Positions 36,170 to 47,405 of a DNA stretch of 64,000 bases are shown here, in pieces. The translations under genes were made by a program, and so were the position numbers. Numbering within the stretch: the stretch's first letter is position 1; each line of letters starts with the position of its first letter. The notes below the pieces were generated by a model that saw only the letters and a list, made by a program, of their open reading frames with translations, had not been told where the DNA came from and ran no database searches. Source of the stretch: Tricholoma matsutake (Eukaryota; Basidiomycota; Agaricomycetes; Agaricales; Tricholomataceae); contig AP026541.1 of assembly GCA_026075535.2 (NCBI GenBank), positions 186,001-250,000 of the forward strand, in the 5' to 3' direction.

Positions 36170-36862
36170 ATACACTGTTGGACATGGCCTGCATTTCCAC
36201 TGAGGACCTGCTGGTAATATTTCAGTGTGGCTGCGCAGATCCTTTGCTGTGTGGAATGAGAGGCCTAGCTTTTTAATCTGTGATTGGCTGAATTCAGAAT
36301 GGTTGATTTAAGAACAAAAAATGAGATTTACAAGTTGAAGCTCCAAGAAATTGTTAATGGCTGTGATACTAAGGTTAGACTGCAAAAGAATTGAAGCAAG
36401 TTCCCATTCATCCTTCGAAGCAAATGGGTAATATGGTTGCTCTGCTTGTTTGTCTGCATGCTCATCCATATCAAAGGTATCCATAAATGAGCACCCTTTT
36501 CCATAGATTCGAGAGGCTGAAGGGTGCTGGTCTACAAAGACAGGATTGTGATAAGTTGGTTCATCGACATCCATAGGATCATTCCCTGTATCCACATATC
36601 CAGCTGAACTCTTGCTTGCCAAAGCATGGTCAACCTCTCCCTCAGCTGTTGGCTTGCAGGCATGAGACAGTGGTTCAGAAAAGTTGTGTCCAAGTTGAAG
36701 GACCTGCAAAATGTCAACTAGCTCCTCAAAATGAGTGTGACACAAGACACTTTGGCTATTCAGGTGAGCTTGAATACATATCTTGTCATGAAACTTCTTG
36801 CTGCATTGTGGATGAGGATCTATTACCAGCGAGGCCAATACTGTGACAGACTGATTTAACAA
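36170..36862 (-). pseudogene. N-terminal fragment of a third Plavaka-type transposase
   Basis: A different Plavaka subfamily from the two large copies. An N-terminal Cys/His cluster (CSKKFHDKICIQAHL) is followed by PYYPFASKDEWELASILLQ and INNFLELQL, then after an intron of about 55 bp (about 36265-36320) by KKLGLSFHTAKDLRSHTEIL and GPQWKC. All of these are landmark blocks of Plavaka transposases upstream of the catalytic core. The gene stops at low-complexity DNA near 36170, so the catalytic domain is lost. Confidence 0.65.
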
Positions 36863-37367
36863 GCAAAATTACTATTTCAGTCACATACATAAATAACAAC
36901 AGTCAATAATCTAAGAAATGGATGTCATATTCTTCAGAGGCTGGGAAACAGGTGAAAGGCAAAGATATATGGAGTCATGTGTATGATGGTCATGCTGTGA
37001 GCCTTGGCTGCATCAATTGTATGGCTCAAGGGGGGGACCAAATACATTATGGAATGCATTGGAGATTTTCAAGGTCATCTCCAGGTAACAAAGATGGGCA
37101 TGGGAAAGGCAGCAAACCTTTCCACCTCAGGTCACCACAGGGTCATTGGGGATGACATGACCGAATCCCTATTATTTGTGCTCTCTACATCAGCTTCTTG
37201 GGTACTGGTAACAATTAAGAGTCGTACATGGCTGGCACCAATTTGGCATTAGCCTCATTGTAAAGAAACTTGAGGTCGAATGACTTACAAAGAGATGGGC
37301 AGCTGCTGCACTGCATATGCACAGTGACACATATTTGCACACAGACCCAGTGCTTGCTCTCCGATTC
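36863..37367. other. Unassigned DNA between transposase and phosphodiesterase fragments
   Basis: The ORF at 36922-37155 and its overlapping ones have no recognised similarity. On the minus strand this stretch lies where the C-terminus of the phosphodiesterase would be expected, but I could not read such residues. Confidence 0.3.
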
Positions 37368-37765
37368 TCAGATATCATACAGGTGGGTCTGGAGTTGCAC
37401 ATTGTTTGGCATGCTGGTTCCCCCTTCAAAGTTGATGGAGACGAGCACAGCCTCAGTGGGGTGGTCGTCCAGCCAGTTGTAGAAACTGAAGAACACATCC
37501 TCGATGGTGGTGTGCGGTGCCAACATTGCAGCAGCTGTACGTGACATCAGCTATTGATTGTCATAGTGTGGAGATCTGGGTGGGGGCACTTACAGTGGTG
37601 GAAGCCAATGGTGTCACTACTGGGGCTGTATGCAATGCAGAGATCAAAGATGTGAACTCCATCATCTAGGCTCTGGAAGATGGATTTTTCCTGGCAGCGG
37701 AAGAAATTGGAATCAGGGATACTATGCATAATCATCAGATACACATAAAGGGTGTGTGATGCCAT
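37368..37765 (-). pseudogene. PLC-like phosphodiesterase fragment
   Basis: Fragment of a fungal PI-PLC X-type (PLC-like phosphodiesterase) gene. Exon 1 (37765-37594) encodes IPDSNFFRCQEKSIFQSLDDGVHIFDL and YSPSSDTIGFHH. A GT..AG intron (37593-37535) follows, and exon 2 reads APHTTIEDVFFSFYNWLDDHPTEAVLVSINFEGGTS, ending in a stop at 37368-37370 (QTHLYDI*). Known family members continue about 200 residues further, so the C-terminal half is lost. The GTHD catalytic-His segment that should precede exon 1 is not recognisable. Secreted or membrane-anchored in relatives; I see no signal peptide here. Confidence 0.65.
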
Positions 37766-38000
37766 CACTTATGGTCCAGTTTAGTGCACCAATGAGGCCT
37801 GAGTAGCAGCTGAGTAGTTCCCTATATGTCATGTTAAAAGACATCAAAGATTGCTACACATCAAGATATCTAGGTTGGCACACACAAGTGGCAGTATTGT
37901 GGGTCCTGGGGAGGTTCATGTGCACCAGCTTAGTGCTATCAGGGAACCTGGCCATCCAGTCACAGGCTTGGTTGTTTTTGAGCACCCAGTGTTGAAACCT
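37766..38000. other. Unassigned spacer
   Basis: No coding or repeat structure is recognised. Confidence 0.3.
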
Positions 38001-38690
38001 GCAAGGATGCATCAGTCATGAACAACAAGTTGGTGATATGAAGTGTACTGAGGATGGGTGCTCTGGGCACAAGACGACAGTGATGAGAGGGGGAGGGAAC
38101 ACCACCAACTGCCACAACCATGACCATGAACCACCGCTGCAAGCAACTGCTCATGGGGTTGAAATGGGGAGCAACATGGAGGGGTGGTAATGAGGACAGG
38201 GAGGGGGAGATGAGAGGAGGGAGGGGGAGACGATGGGAAGGTGACAGCACCAGCACTGGATGATGGGACAAGGGGGGATGGGGGGGATGAAACAGCCAGG
38301 GGGGAGAGACAAGACGAGACAAGGGGGTGGGGATGATGAGATGAGCAGAACCCAAATGATGCACCACCCACCTCCAGCCTCATGAGCAACTGCTTGTGGG
38401 GTGGATGGTGGGTGGAATGACAACAGGGAGGGGGGGAAATGGCATGACAACAGAGGAAGGAATGACACAGGTGAGGGAGGTGAGACAAGGGGGGAGGGGA
38501 AAGGGCAACGATGAAACACCAGCAATGTGACGCACCACCACCCCCTCCCCATTTTGTGGGGGGGTGGGTTTTTTTTAGTTTTAAATAGTATAATTCAATA
38601 GTATAATTAATTGTCCCCCCCTGCATTTGCGTGGGTTTTTTTTTCTCATCTATATTAATTATATTACTCCCTTGCATCTTTGCAAGGGCT
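38000..38690. repeat. G/A-rich dispersed repeat, copy 2
   Basis: Matches blocks of 33960-34810 in the same orientation, with internal repetition of the GCAACTGCT(C/T)ATGGGGT type (about 38145 and 38385). It ends in two T-rich runs flanked by CCCCC..GGGGG words. The long minus ORFs over it are composition-driven. Confidence 0.5.
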
Positions 38691-38777
38691 CAACAAATTT
38701 TTTATGAGCTCTCATGAAGTTAAAGTGAACTATCTCTAAGTGCTTTAAATGGCCATTATATTACATATTTATTAATT

Positions 38778-38900
38778 CTCCTGTGGCTCAGCCTGTTGAG
38801 CACTTGTTTGGTGGTCATATGACTTACATCCCAAGGTCCATGGTTCAATCCCTGCTCTACCCATTTATTTTGTAAGCACTTTGTGAAAAGTTCACCAAGT
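38778..38900 (+). repeat. tRNA-derived SINE-like sequence 2
   Basis: A-box-like TGGCTCAGCCTGTTGAGCAC (38784-38803) and B-box-like GGTTCAATCCC (38842-38852), 58 bp apart. It shares the B box and the ATGACTACA/ATGACTTACA-type middle with 32290-32372 but is on the opposite strand. Anticodon-arm pairing is weak, arguing against a functional tRNA. Confidence 0.5.
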
Positions 38901-41900
38901 TAAGTCTTCCAAAATGGTGGTATTCCAACTGAAACAAGAGTATGTGGTCATCAAGATACATTCTGATTGGATTCCTATCGGAATCCTAGGACTCTGATAG
39001 GAATACAGGGGGGAGTGCAAAGTCTTGCAACTCTCAATGACATTACCAAATGTGGTAAGCATTTGGTGACAATCATTCTGATTGACATGGCCCATTTCTC
39101 CCCTTTTAGAGTGGCATCAATTGTATTCTGGGTTGGTGACTATGCCATGCACCTCAATGGGTGCCATAATACCTTGGACTCAGCAGCAATCGCCAGTCTG
39201 AGAATCATTACTTACAAGGTACATTCTTAACTTGGTTCCCTTCCAAGTTACTAATTCCATCTTGTTCAGTGGAGATTCAGGAAGGTCAGGTACTCATTTT
39301 CCCAGTTCAAGTACACTTCCAATTGGAGTTAACCCACTACTCCAATTCCACAAGTTTATGACAGTAAGTGTCATTAATCCCTCAGGTTCTTCTGGGGATT
39401 CAGCTAAGCAAACTTTGCTAGCATATTCTGTCCTTGTATTTGGTCTGTAATTCACTTCGAGGTTCACCCCAGGACTCTCTGGACTCTGGGTGGAGCTCAT
39501 TCTGTTCTTGGTGAATGATTGTGAAGCATCATTCTCAATTTCCAAAACCAAGAACTGTGGGTTCATCAAACAGTTAAGTTTGCCACTTAGTTCTCAACTG
39601 TCTGAACTCTGACTAGACCTTGACTCAGCAGTCTTAGTCTGTATCACAAGTTTGCACCCTCCAGATACTGTCTTGTTCATGGAGGTGCTTGGGTTTCTAT
39701 GCCCAACTTCAATAGGTGCATTGTGAGCTTTTATTTGCTCTTGTATCACTATAGCCTCTAACTGATTATCTTGATCAGTTTCAAGTTGAACTTGAACATT
39801 GTTGTTCATTTCTGTTTCATTTTTGTTTGGTATGCAAGGTACATTTGTGTTCTTTATGGTACCCTCGCCCTCCTTTCTCCTGGGAAGGGGAGAATAAAAT
39901 GGAACTGATTCAAATTTAGAGTTGACAGGTACTCTACCAATCCAATCGTGTGAACAATGTAGTGATTGCACATATTATGTGCACTCCAGCTGGCTTTCTG
40001 TCTGTTCAAATTACACAAAACTGGAGTCCTCAACATGTGACTGTCAGAATGTGTCATCAGGATAGAAAGGTATGGGTGATCTGGGCTGATCAGATACATA
40101 TCCTGTTCAATGGTTGTTGTCCTGTCACCCTAAAGTAGGTGAACTAACACTTTCAGCAGGTTATTTTTCTCATAGAACAGCATGCATTCAACAGTGTGAC
40201 TCGTGGTTCTGATGTCAGTAACAGCAAGATCAACAACCTGCAAGCTTGAGGTCATGCAGATTTCAGGACTAGTTGGACTTTTTGTCCCCAGTAGGGCCAG
40301 ATCTGAGTTGGGTGAACTTTGCATTCCCGACAGATCTGGAGTCATCTTGATGCCCATCAAACTTTCTGTTTCTGGCATCTGTGATCATTATTTATGATCC
40401 ATGAGGTGCTTTCATTCTCTTCAAGTGTGTTCCATAGGAACTCCATTGACTATTCGAGTCAGGGTTTCCTTGTAAATAATGCTCAACTGGGCTGGGTTGA
40501 TGCAAAACATGGCATCTGAAATCACCAGGTACATCATTAAATTCATCTCTATGGTTGATCATTACATGCACCTAATACTGACATATTCTGTAGTCAGCAT
40601 ATCTGGCATGCACTTGACATTCTTCATCCCTGAATGTCATTTTAAAGTTATGATGTGTTTGCCACCAAGGTAAACAGCTTCTATTTCTGCAACTAGTCAA
40701 GTCCCAATTGCACATTTTCCACAGATTCAAAGTGCATGCTGGCTGACACCCAGATGGAATTCTGTTTGCCAATCCTACCACCATGACAATCAACCCTATC
40801 TCCTTGATGGGCTCGTCACTAGACAAGAGAAGTGGTGGGGATTGCAAGTGGCTCAGATTTTGGGATTTCCATGCTGGGTTCATTCTTATGCCCAAGAAGG
40901 AATTACTGACTTCAGTAAGTATAATTTTGATCATTGACATCACTGACAAGCTAAATGGGCCTTCAATGCTGACTAGAGCAATGTCCTTCTCCAACACTTG
41001 ACAGGTTTTCCAGTCAACATCAGTCTGTGCCTGGCATTCTCTGTCACCAGGGGCTTTGATTGAATCATCAAGTGTTTGCCACCCAAATAAGTGGCTGTGG
41101 ATGGTAGTTCTGTAGTCTTCAGAGACTTGATTCGATTTTTGCAGGTAATTCCTATGAAATACCATATTCTTGTCATGCAGCAGTGTCGGCATGGCATGAC
41201 ATTTACTGACAACACTATCTGAAAACTTCACCATTTGGATGCACTGTTTCATTATCCTGGCAATTGCCATCTTGACTGTCAGCGGTGGCGCAGGATATGG
41301 GTCTTTGGAAAGTGGGGAATTGCATGCAAACCATGTCCCAATGCCTGAGAAGGATTGGCCAACAAAGGTAAGCACAATTCCAGTAAGTAGCATTATCCAG
41401 AAGCCAAGGAGGCTCTGAATACTAACTGCTATTCTTTTTAGACCAATGTTTCATGCTCAACATGTAGAGCATCAGTTGGTTTCTTGAGATGTGATGCACT
41501 GCCCTGCCCAAATGCCAGGATCATATAATCCGGCATCTGATATGTGGACAACCTATTTCAGGGTCTACAGTTGTGCCAACAGCTCAGAGTGGAGAGCCGA
41601 TTGTTCTTTCATGAGTCATTCTTTGTTCTTACTGAATCAAATGATGTTCCATCAATTTCACAGTTAAGTGCCATGTACATCTTGACATGGCATTCCCATT
41701 TTTGATGCAGGATCAATTTTGTAACAACTTGATGTTCATGAGGTGTGAACATCCAATTAATGACTTGGGTAAGTAAGAATCGTGCATTCTTACATTGTTT
41801 TAGCGCAACACTAATAATTAATGGATCACATGTTCCTAGTGTGACCACTCAGTGTTTGCAAGGATTTCTCAACATTGTGTTGTATCTTCTAGGTCCAATG

Positions 41901-42340
41901 CAGACCATTGCACAATTCCCACCTTGTTCACAAGAGGTACACATACTTTCAGAACACTGGAATGTTTGCTTGGCAATCTCCACAGAGACTGAGGAATTCA
42001 GTAAGTGACTAGTCTTTCTATCAATGCCTTGTTCACGATGCTCCAGGATATCAATCCTTAGACTGACACATGTGACAGTGTCCCTATTTCATTTGAGTAT
42101 GAGAAATCATTCCTGATTGCATCAAGAGTGCTCATAGACATTTTGGGAGGGGTTCTCATGAACATGAGTATTTCACCTTCCATTTCAATGATTGATTGCA
42201 CTGATACATGGATGGCTGAAATAGTTCTGTGGGCCAATGCACGATACAGTACCTGTGTTATCTTTAGACTCATATTGACATGAGTCACAGGTTTATTCTT
42301 CAGATTATTGGGTTGTTCCAAGGGGGTGTCAGGGCCCAAA
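38901..42340. other. 3.4-kb unassigned region of anonymous sequence
   Basis: The longest frame is on the minus strand at 40572-41393 (273 codons), with no motif I recognise. Codon use does not look biased and the frame is not supported by neighbours. Words such as GTGTTTGCCACC(A/C)A recur (about 40660 and 41070), hinting at old internal duplication. It may be a decayed transposon of unknown type. Confidence 0.3.
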
Positions 42341-42609
42341 ATTCATATATCTACTCAGTTTTTTTGTCCAATGGGTGAGGGCATGATGTTGTTGTTAGGT
42401 TTCTCATGATAGGGCAAAAAATAGTGCAAATGATGCCTTAGGGTTTACTAGAGGATTTGGAACATAGTAGATTGACTTAAACCCTAGGCTAGGGTTTATT
42501 GTTTGGGTTGGTTGCATGGTTGGTTGGTTGGTTGCATGGTTGGTTGGTTGGGTGGTTGATTGGCATGGGTAGAGCTGGACAGAGTCTGAGGGTGGATGGC
42601 CATGGAATT
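42341..42609. repeat. Simple sequence (GGTTGGTT)n block
   Basis: 42500-42570 is a GGTTGGTTGCAT-type microsatellite that leads into the 47-bp minisatellite. No gene. Confidence 0.7.
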
Positions 42610-43358
42610 GGACTGGACACAGTCAAAGGGGCGGGCATCCTGGAAGGCCATGTACAGGACTGGACACAGCCAGATGGGCAGGCATCCGGGGAGGCCATGT
42701 ACAGGACTGGACACAGTCAGAGGGGCGGGCATCCTGGAAGGACATGTACTGGACTGGACACAGTCAGAGGGGCAGGCATCCTGGAAGGCCATGCATAGGA
42801 CTGGACACAGTCAGAGGGGCAGGCATCCTGGAAGGCCATGCATAGGACTGGACACAGTCAGAGGGGCAGGCATCCTGGAAGGCCATGCATAGGACTGGAC
42901 ACAGTCAGAGGGGCAGGCATCCTGGAAGGCCATGCATAGGACTGGACACAGTCAGAGGGGCAGGCATCCTGGAAGGCCATGCATAGGACTGGACACAGTC
43001 AGAGGGGCAGGCATCCTGGAAGGCCATGCATAGGACTGGACACAGTCAGAGGGGCAGGCATCCTGGAAGGCCATGCATAGGACTGGACACAGTCAGAGGG
43101 GCAGGCATCCTGGAAGGCCATGCATAGGACTGGACACAGTCAGAGGGGCAGGCATCCTGGAAGGCCAGGCCATGTACAGGACTGGACACAATCAGAGTGC
43201 GGTACATGGCCTTCCAGGATGCCTGCCCCTCTGACTGTGTCCAGTCCTGTACATGGCCTGGCCTTCCAGGATGCCCGCCCCTCTGACCGTGTCCAGTCTG
43301 GTACATGGCCTTCATGGATGCCTGCCCCTCTGACTGCATCCAGTCCTGTACATGGCCT
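42610..43358. repeat. 47-bp minisatellite with an inverted tail
   Basis: About 13 direct copies (starts spaced exactly 47 bp from 42610 to 43127), unit containing GGACTGGACACAGTCAGAGG and CATCCTGGAAGGCCATG. From about 43200 about 3.5 copies follow in reverse orientation. Because 47 is not a multiple of three, frames drift; the apparent ORFs on both strands are artefacts. Confidence 0.9.
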
Positions 43359-43363
43359 CCTGT

Positions 43364-43751
43364 ACACATTTTTTTTAGTCGTCTGGAAAATTCTTTCATC
43401 CAGCTCTGCCATCTCATGTTTCATCTCAGCCTTTTATTACTCATTGACATGCTTCTGGTATCGGCCCTGGAAAACCCATCATCACTATCTCCCACATTGC
43501 TGCACACCCTCTGACTTCAGCTCCAAACCTTGATTGGGACAATGACCCTTGACTGTCAGATCTGAGTTGTGCACTTCGAGCCTTGGAATGGCTACCTCCT
43601 TGCTGAGTTTTCTTTTGTTTTACTTTTTTTTATCAATCGTAGAATTTTTTGGTCACATTGCTTATCATTTCTTATCATTTCTTTACCTATTGTTTGTTTT
43701 CCTTTTTTTTTCATGGCAATGAGGACGTCAACTTTTTTGGAGGTGGGCAGA
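43364..43751. other. Spacer between minisatellite and LTR-like block
   Basis: T-rich DNA with no recognised gene. Confidence 0.35.
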
Positions 43752-45063
43752 TGGAGTAGGGTGTGTGGTCACCTACTCCGGGCAGTCACGTGACCACATA
43801 GTCAGTAGCCGATCACCTGTACATAGAGAGTTATCCTATCACTACAACTACGTTGTCTTGGGCATAGCTAGAGCCTAGGAGACTCAGCACATCTCCACCA
43901 GTTTTCAAGGTTGCTATCAGCACCTGTGATTCATAGACATCCTCATCTTCATCCTCACAATCTGTTGATTGTGAATCTTTGGAGCTTGTTTCTTCAGACA
44001 GTGATAGGTTGTCTCCTCAGCTCAAAGGCCAATTCACCATTTCAACCACATTCTAATCACATCAGATAACTCGCACGAGGTCCCAGAAGCAGCACAACCA
44101 CTCCTGACCAAGTCTACCGAGCGCGATATTGTATTGAACACAATCAAACACAATCAAACATCATCGAGCATTATTGATCGATATCCAGAGACTGCAAGCA
44201 ACATTGGGCGCCGCATTCATTATCTAAATGGTGGGATACCATGTGCCAGGAAGTATTCCAACTTGTGCTCAAACCTGCTGATAGTAGGTCAGCCTCGTTC
44301 CAAGTCCCTATCGTGCACAGAACCTGCTGGACGCATTATGGCGAGACTTAGCGCAGTTTATACACAAAGGACAGTCCCTTTTTAGGTCTATATCCTTTAT
44401 TACTCTTTCATCATATGATATATATCTTTCTTGTTTGGATTCCAGTCTCCTTTTTGGCCTTGTGCCTTAACTCATATCTTCTGCCTCATGTTCTACACAT
44501 GTTTCTCATTCCATTTTTGAAAGTTTCTTTAAAACATATAAAACTCTGTAGTATCTACTTGGAAAGAAAAAAGAAATCGTCTTCACCTATCATCTCATAT
44601 ACAGTTCTAAGCATCCGATCAACTTCTAAAAACAATCTAAGTCTCTACGAGTTTTCTCAATCGACGAGAAACCTCTGCGATCATCGTGTCCTCGATCTTC
44701 CTTCAATCCTCTCGTTATTAGCACTAGCAACCATTTCAACACATTCTAGCCATCGACTATAGCCTTCATATACTTTTGACCTATCGAAAGGTCCTCGGAA
44801 TGCACACTTCGACCATCGACGATAAACATTGTTCGTCGTCGATCTCGTCGATCGTCCTTGATATTGATCAATACTCGATTGGACCATGCCAAACACCTTT
44901 GTCTCTCATAGCACTACCTTCATGACTAGTACCAACTAGTTATCTTACTATCGGTTGGACCACGAACATTCAGAATGATTTGCACCCTTCTTCTGACTCG
45001 TCGCAAATATCATTGATTGCCTCATCAGCTGTTTTGGTGGTCTTCCCAGGTTGAGTATCATCA
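43752..45063 (+). repeat. Gypsy-type LTR-like block, copy 1
   Basis: From about 44008 to 45063 the sequence matches 61346-62517, ending in both copies with CAGGTTGAGTATCATCA. In copy 2 this is followed by TTTTGGAGCCCACC, which has the look of a primer-binding site and so marks an LTR end. The first 250 bp (43752-44007) exist only here. The left boundary is tentative, no internal domain follows and no target duplication was seen; probably a solo or truncated LTR. Confidence 0.5.
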
Positions 45064-45183
45064 ATGGGTCCTCCTCCATTTCCCCTATGCTTGAGTCCTC
45101 GTTGACATCCTTGTTGACGTCCTTGTCATCCGAGACTTCCACTAGTAGAGGAAATCCTCCTTCATTGTCAGACCCTGACTCTT
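45064..45183 (-). pseudogene. Gypsy gag remnant, part beyond the MITE
   Basis: A short minus-strand open stretch (SDNEGGFPLLVEVSDDK..EDSSIGEMEED) is colinear with the gag remnant at 46032-46508, lying on the other side of the hAT-like MITE. Acidic, with no motif. Confidence 0.4.
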
Positions 45184-46031
45184 AGTGTTCACAGGTCCAG
45201 TCCATGGGACCGAAAAAAAAACCGAAAGTGGACTGGACTGGACCGATTAGGACCGGACCAGTGGTCTATTTATGGACCAGTCTTTTTTGGTCTGGTTGCC
45301 AGTTGCCCAGTTTTCAAAAATATCATAAGACCGATGAAAAACCGGTTTAAATTGGTTGCAACCAGTCTTTGGTAAAAACTCATTTTGGACCACATTCCCA
45401 CCCATATTTCCATCAATTTCCGTCCCTGGATCATCAAAAACAGTTGAGAATTGGTCAAGATATGATCAAAATTATTTTTGCATGAGTATTTTGTCATGAT
45501 CAGAATGACTTTGATTACATTGCTTATAACTTGTGCAATGAAAATGTTGGGCCCACCTGGATACAATTATGGGCATGGTAATAGCACAGCAAACTATGTG
45601 TACCATGTATATCTCATTCATTTAGCATCCCTGACATGTTACAACAACTCACGAACTACAGATGCGAATTGCACAAGTTCCAGCAATGTCCTTTCATTCT
45701 GGCCATAACATGGTCAAATCCCAACAGAATCTCTTAAAAGCTGGACCAAACGACGGGGGATTACCATATCCATCCACCGATACAATGGTTATAAGGTCTT
45801 GGTAATAGTCATGGAGTTACATATGGTTACATTGGTACAACACATTTTACAACCAAAGACTGGTCCAAACCAGTCTTTTTTTGGTCCATGGACCGATTAG
45901 GACCAGTCCTAAACAGTCTGGTTGCAGTCCCACAATATCTGGGGTCAGTCCGGACCGGTTGCGGTTGCCGGTTGCCCCATTTGGGGGTCAAAAACCGGAC
46001 TGAACTGGACTGAACTGGACCTGCGAACACT
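45184..46031. mobile_element. 848-bp hAT-like MITE
   Basis: Ends are AGTGTTCACAGGTCCAGT (45184) and the reverse complement of AGTGTTCGCAGGTCCAGT (ends 46031), followed by GGACTGGACTGG / CCGGACCGGT-rich subterminal repeats typical of hAT miniature elements. No transposase is encoded. The 8-bp flanks do not match clearly, so the duplication is eroded. Inserted in a Gypsy gag. Confidence 0.75.
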
Positions 46032-46508
46032 ACTCCCAATGCCACATTATGGATAAAGTGATCATATAACCCAATCACTACCATCTTGAATGACCATGTA
46101 TCATTCTTGTGGTCCATTCCATCAACATTATTGTTGAACCAAGTCAGGGCCGATCCTTGCAAAAATATGGCCATGCATACCACATGGTCTTTAACATATG
46201 CTGGTCCACAGTACTTATTTATGTGAAACCATCTCAGGAGGCTTGTTAGCCACCTTTCAAATACTTCGGCGTCCTCTTCGCTGTCATATGCCTTGGGTTC
46301 TGGTACCCTTGGCACCTTGATATTATTGCCCAGGTCGACCTCATGGCCAACATGTTTGTCTATCATCAGACAATACTTCTCATGCATCACCCTCAGATGC
46401 TTCATGATATGAGGTGATCCTCTATCCCTATACATGTCTAATTCCATGGTGGATGCATGCACATATGGTGTGTTGTATCAAGTGGATCAAGGCATTTTCC
46501 TTGATCCC
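46032..46508 (-). pseudogene. Gypsy gag, middle part (host of nested insertions)
   Basis: Reads VPRVPEPKAYDSEEDAEVFERWLTSLLRWFHINKYCGPAY, then FLQGSALTWFNNNVDGMD, a Ty3/Gypsy-type retrotransposon Gag (capsid-like) region. It is interrupted at its N-terminal side by the complete Gypsy element at 46509-52741 and at its C-terminal side by the MITE at 45184-46031. The upstream gag part is at 52742-53816. Confidence 0.7.
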
Positions 46509-46919
46509 TGTTAGGAAACAGCCCCATTACCTAATAAAATTTCATTTTCATTTTATTATGTCGAATTACACTACATTACACCAAATGACGCCAAATGATG
46601 CTACACTTTGATAGCATGAGAATATTATTTCGCATGCATCACTATGTATGCGCCTGTATGCATGCGTCGGTAACAACAATGTACAATACATGTAACATAG
46701 TATATAAACCCAAAATATACACCTAGGGGACCCCAGTTGTGTTCTCTTAGGTATTCCACCTACGTTTTGGTGTGAAAGGCCTATCTCAACAAACTCACCT
46801 ATTAATAACCCCTCGCATCAAAACCATCAATTTCCCCATCATGCACGCAGATCCCACCCCCTTCTTGTAGAGAGAACCCGCATGGTCTTAGCTAGCAGAT
46901 AGTGTGTGTCGCCCTAACA
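46509..46919 (+). repeat. Gypsy 5' LTR
   Basis: 411 bp with a TATATAAACCC TATA-like box at about 46700. It differs from the 3' LTR at about 19 positions by my visual count, nearly all C/T or G/A transitions. Confidence 0.95.
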
Positions 46920-47405
46920 GAAGAACACAACTTCCCATATCAGTGCACCTTCTCTTACTTGCGCATACGTCATTGTTTCACTGCGCCACATCCGATTACT
47001 CATCCTTTTGGCATGAGCCGGAAGTACTTGTATATATGTAATCTACCTTTTCTTTCATAAGCTGATGCCAGGCCTCACCTTACATTGCGACTGCCAGTGA
47101 TCGAGAGGCAGCGCTCGTCATTAGGGCAGCTGCAACCAGACAACTGATCGGATCTGGTTTAGTTATGATTTACATCACTCTATTCGGATGACTATTTTAG
47201 TTACAAGCCGAATTCAGTGATATCTCCGAGATCAGGCACTGTTGGAAGGGTTGTTGATCCGAAGTGTCAAAATAGGCACCTGACGAATGACGAACCATTG
47301 ACGAACCTTGACGAACCTTATCATGTGACCCATAGACGTTTGGAGAGGTCTCGAAGTAAAATTTTGAATTTGTCGAAGAAGTGATTCATCACAGATTCTA
47401 CAATT

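Noticed and set aside
40572..41393. 273-codon ORF as a real gene
   Set aside because: No recognised domain, no intron or neighbour support, and composition like the anonymous DNA around it; left as unassigned.
42496..43533. CRISPR-like array (regular spacing) or repetitive protein genes
   Set aside because: The 47-bp units are contiguous with no unique spacers, the organism is a fungus, and the frames drift because 47 is not a multiple of three.
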